Program-made: the position numbers and the translations under genes
Part shown: positions 62,359 to 64,000 of the stretch, piece after piece
How positions within the stretch are numbered: the first letter of the stretch is position 1
How the letters are laid out: each line of letters opens with the position of its first letter
The notes under the pieces: generated by a model
Told to the model about the DNA's origin: nothing
The model's database searches: none
The model's input: the letters and a program-made list of their open reading frames with translations, nothing else
DNA from: Centroberyx gerrardi
Lineage: Eukaryota > Chordata > Actinopteri > Beryciformes > Berycidae
NCBI RefSeq assembly: GCF_048128805.1
Contig: NC_136005.1
Location: forward strand, 13,128,475-13,192,474
Direction of reading: 5' to 3'
Length of the DNA: 64,000 nt

Positions 62359-63402
62359 GTGTGTATTATGGCAGGGGAAAAAGGTCCAAAGTGAGTTGTT
62401 TTTAGCTGCGACCCGCAGCTGGTATAAATCACTTTGTCGTTGGGTCAATCCCAAAAAACTTAAGTTCAGCTCTGTGGGTACAGCATAGGTTTGCCACGCC
62501 CGAGATCCCGGGTTGGCCAATGTCCATCAGACGCGTTTTGACCCGACATTTAGACGTGCGTGTGTCGGAGCTGACACGATGCCGTGTTATTCAGTGTTGC
62601 CGTGTCCACCGGACACGGTGCAGGAGCCAGATGGGAGCCACACAGCATTTTCTGCCATTCCATTTTTTTTTTACACTTCTTGCCTATTGTTGCTGGAGCC
62701 ACTTGCGTCTGTGAAGCGTGGAAATATACAATTTTGGTTTGTGTATCTATACACAATAAAGATATGGAACATCAATACACTATTTGATCTCTGTTGCACC
62801 AAAATTTCAGATTCCCGATTGAAACCAATCAATGATGATACCCAGTCACTATAAACTCACCATAGAGTACCATAGACATGCTAAGTCACTATAATAATAC
62901 TATAGGAATATTTTAGTGATTTTTCACTTTTTAGGCTGCATTTCAGCATTTAGCATTTTTTTTTTCTCTGGGTTCAGTTGCTCTGTAGCCTACTTTATCT
63001 GTCTAGTCAGCTCTGTGCCTATAAATGAATATATAGCCTAAAGTAACCTTTTTATTGTGCCAGGATTTCAGTTTCCTGATTGAAGCCTCAGACAGAAATG
63101 AAAAAATGTGGCGTGACTGCCACACCTTCTCAAAGCGCCAATCACAAGTTATAACAAATTGCATGCTTGTTAGAGTTAAAAAGTTAAAACGGGTTACTCA
63201 ATGACTAATAGTTTAATCTTGACCTTGAATATCAGGTACATTAAATAGAAGATATAACCAGATTTTATATCCAGATTTTTAGATCCTTGGTGTGAGAATT
63301 AACCCAATTGTTGTTTCATTGATGTGTTAATTATTGGTCAATGAAACTCTCTCGCTTACGTTCTCTCTCTTTTCCTCCCTCTCTCCCTCCCTCTCTTCTT
63401 AG
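62359..63402 (+). other. bsg: Predicted intron in the BSG 3' UTR
   Basis: Thirteen bases after the stop codon there is a donor AGAG|GTGTGT. At 63402 a 40-base polypyrimidine tract ends in CTTCTTAG, a very strong acceptor, followed by ACGAACGTCCGGATGAC. Inside is a GC/CpG-rich patch (62490-62640). The intron is inferred from splice signals. Confidence 0.5.
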
Positions 63403-64000
63403 ACGAACGTCCGGATGACAACAATCCAGGATTTCAGGAACATTCAGCTGTCGTGTGGCACATTATATAGTGCACCCTGCAAATTTTAAATACCTTTTTT
63501 TTGTGCTTGAGTGTTGATGTTTTGAGAAATGGACTGATTTCCTCTTATTTTATTTTCTTCTATATTCCTGTCCATATTGTGCAGCCAGGGAACATATAAT
63601 AAGAAATTATTTCAGCTTGAGGCCATGGGGCAACTATTGCATGAGTTTAAATGATGTTATAGCAAAGTGTTTGTCCGTAGTAAGAAACATTGTAATGTTC
63701 ACGTGAGGAATGCTCTGTTGGTGGTTATTTTCTGTTTGTGCTAATGCTTCCTACACTGACCCTCACACTTCTCAGTCTGTGCTCTTATATTTACGAGGCT
63801 TCAATGGCCATTTGTAAAGCAGCACAAGTCCTATTAATAAGGATATGAAATGTTTTTGATCCTGATACATCACTGCCAGTGACTGAAATGCTTTTGACGT
63901 CGGATGTGTGTCCTGTCCCCACACCATCACAAACCATCCTCGGCAGAGTTTTATATTTTGCCTTAACGAAGCTCCACTTTCTCTTCTGTCTTTTTGTTAC
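63403..64000 (+). other. bsg: Predicted BSG terminal 3' UTR exon, runs off the window
   Basis: Begins after the strong acceptor at 63402 and is AT-rich without an open frame. No perfect AATAAA occurs before the window ends, so the poly(A) site is probably further right. Confidence 0.45.

Overview
This window is nuclear DNA from a ray-finned fish, almost certainly a teleost. The genes are split into many short exons with GT-AG introns. The proteins are recognisable vertebrate orthologues with fish-like differences. The non-coding DNA carries typical teleost repeats: long CA/GT microsatellites, a V-SINE-like tRNA SINE, Tc1-like and hAT-like DNA transposons, and a MITE. I cannot name the species. 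There are no bacterial, phage or CRISPR features.

Five protein genes lie in the order CBARP(+, last exon only) - STK11/LKB1(-) - FSTL3(+) - RNF126(+) - BSG/basigin(+). All five orthologues lie on human 19p13.3, with STK11 and CBARP tail to tail there as they are here. The window is therefore a conserved linkage block, with the genes that separate BSG/RNF126/FSTL3 from STK11 in human missing and with changed orientations. I rebuilt four complete coding sequences exon by exon, and each stays in frame across every junction: STK11 (9 coding exons, 453 aa), FSTL3 (5 exons, 250 aa), RNF126 (9 exons, 317 aa) and BSG (8 coding exons, 390 aa, three-Ig retinal-type form). Seven internal STK11 exons were compared with human: exons 2 to 7 match in size exactly, and exon 8 is longer by 8 codons because of a glutamate run.

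Layout: 1-2.1 kb, CBARP terminal exon and poly(A) signal; 2.1-9.3 kb, gene-free, with a SINE and C-rich runs; 9.3-26.4 kb, STK11 with a predicted non-coding first exon and a U12-type AT-AC intron 2; 26.4-29.3 kb, gene-free spacer with a CTCF-like site; 29.3-35.1 kb, FSTL3 with a TATA-like/AP-1 promoter; 35.1-43.2 kb, gene-free, microsatellite-rich; 43.3-47.8 kb, RNF126; 47.8-51.2 kb, spacer holding a dead Tc1 element; 51.3 kb to the end, BSG with a predicted 3'UTR intron.

The genes are independent transcription units, not an operon. Their products act separately: STK11 is the master kinase upstream of AMPK; FSTL3 is a secreted activin/myostatin antagonist; RNF126 is a cytosolic quality-control E3 ligase; basigin is a membrane chaperone for lactate transporters; CBARP modulates voltage-gated calcium channels. 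I found no novel multi-gene system. The most notable signals are the AT-AC intron with near-consensus elements, a MITE beside an STK11 splice donor, a hAT element with a perfect 8-bp target duplication, GCTAACGTTAGC-like clusters in the first introns of STK11, RNF126 and BSG, and alternative-splicing architecture in BSG and FSTL3.
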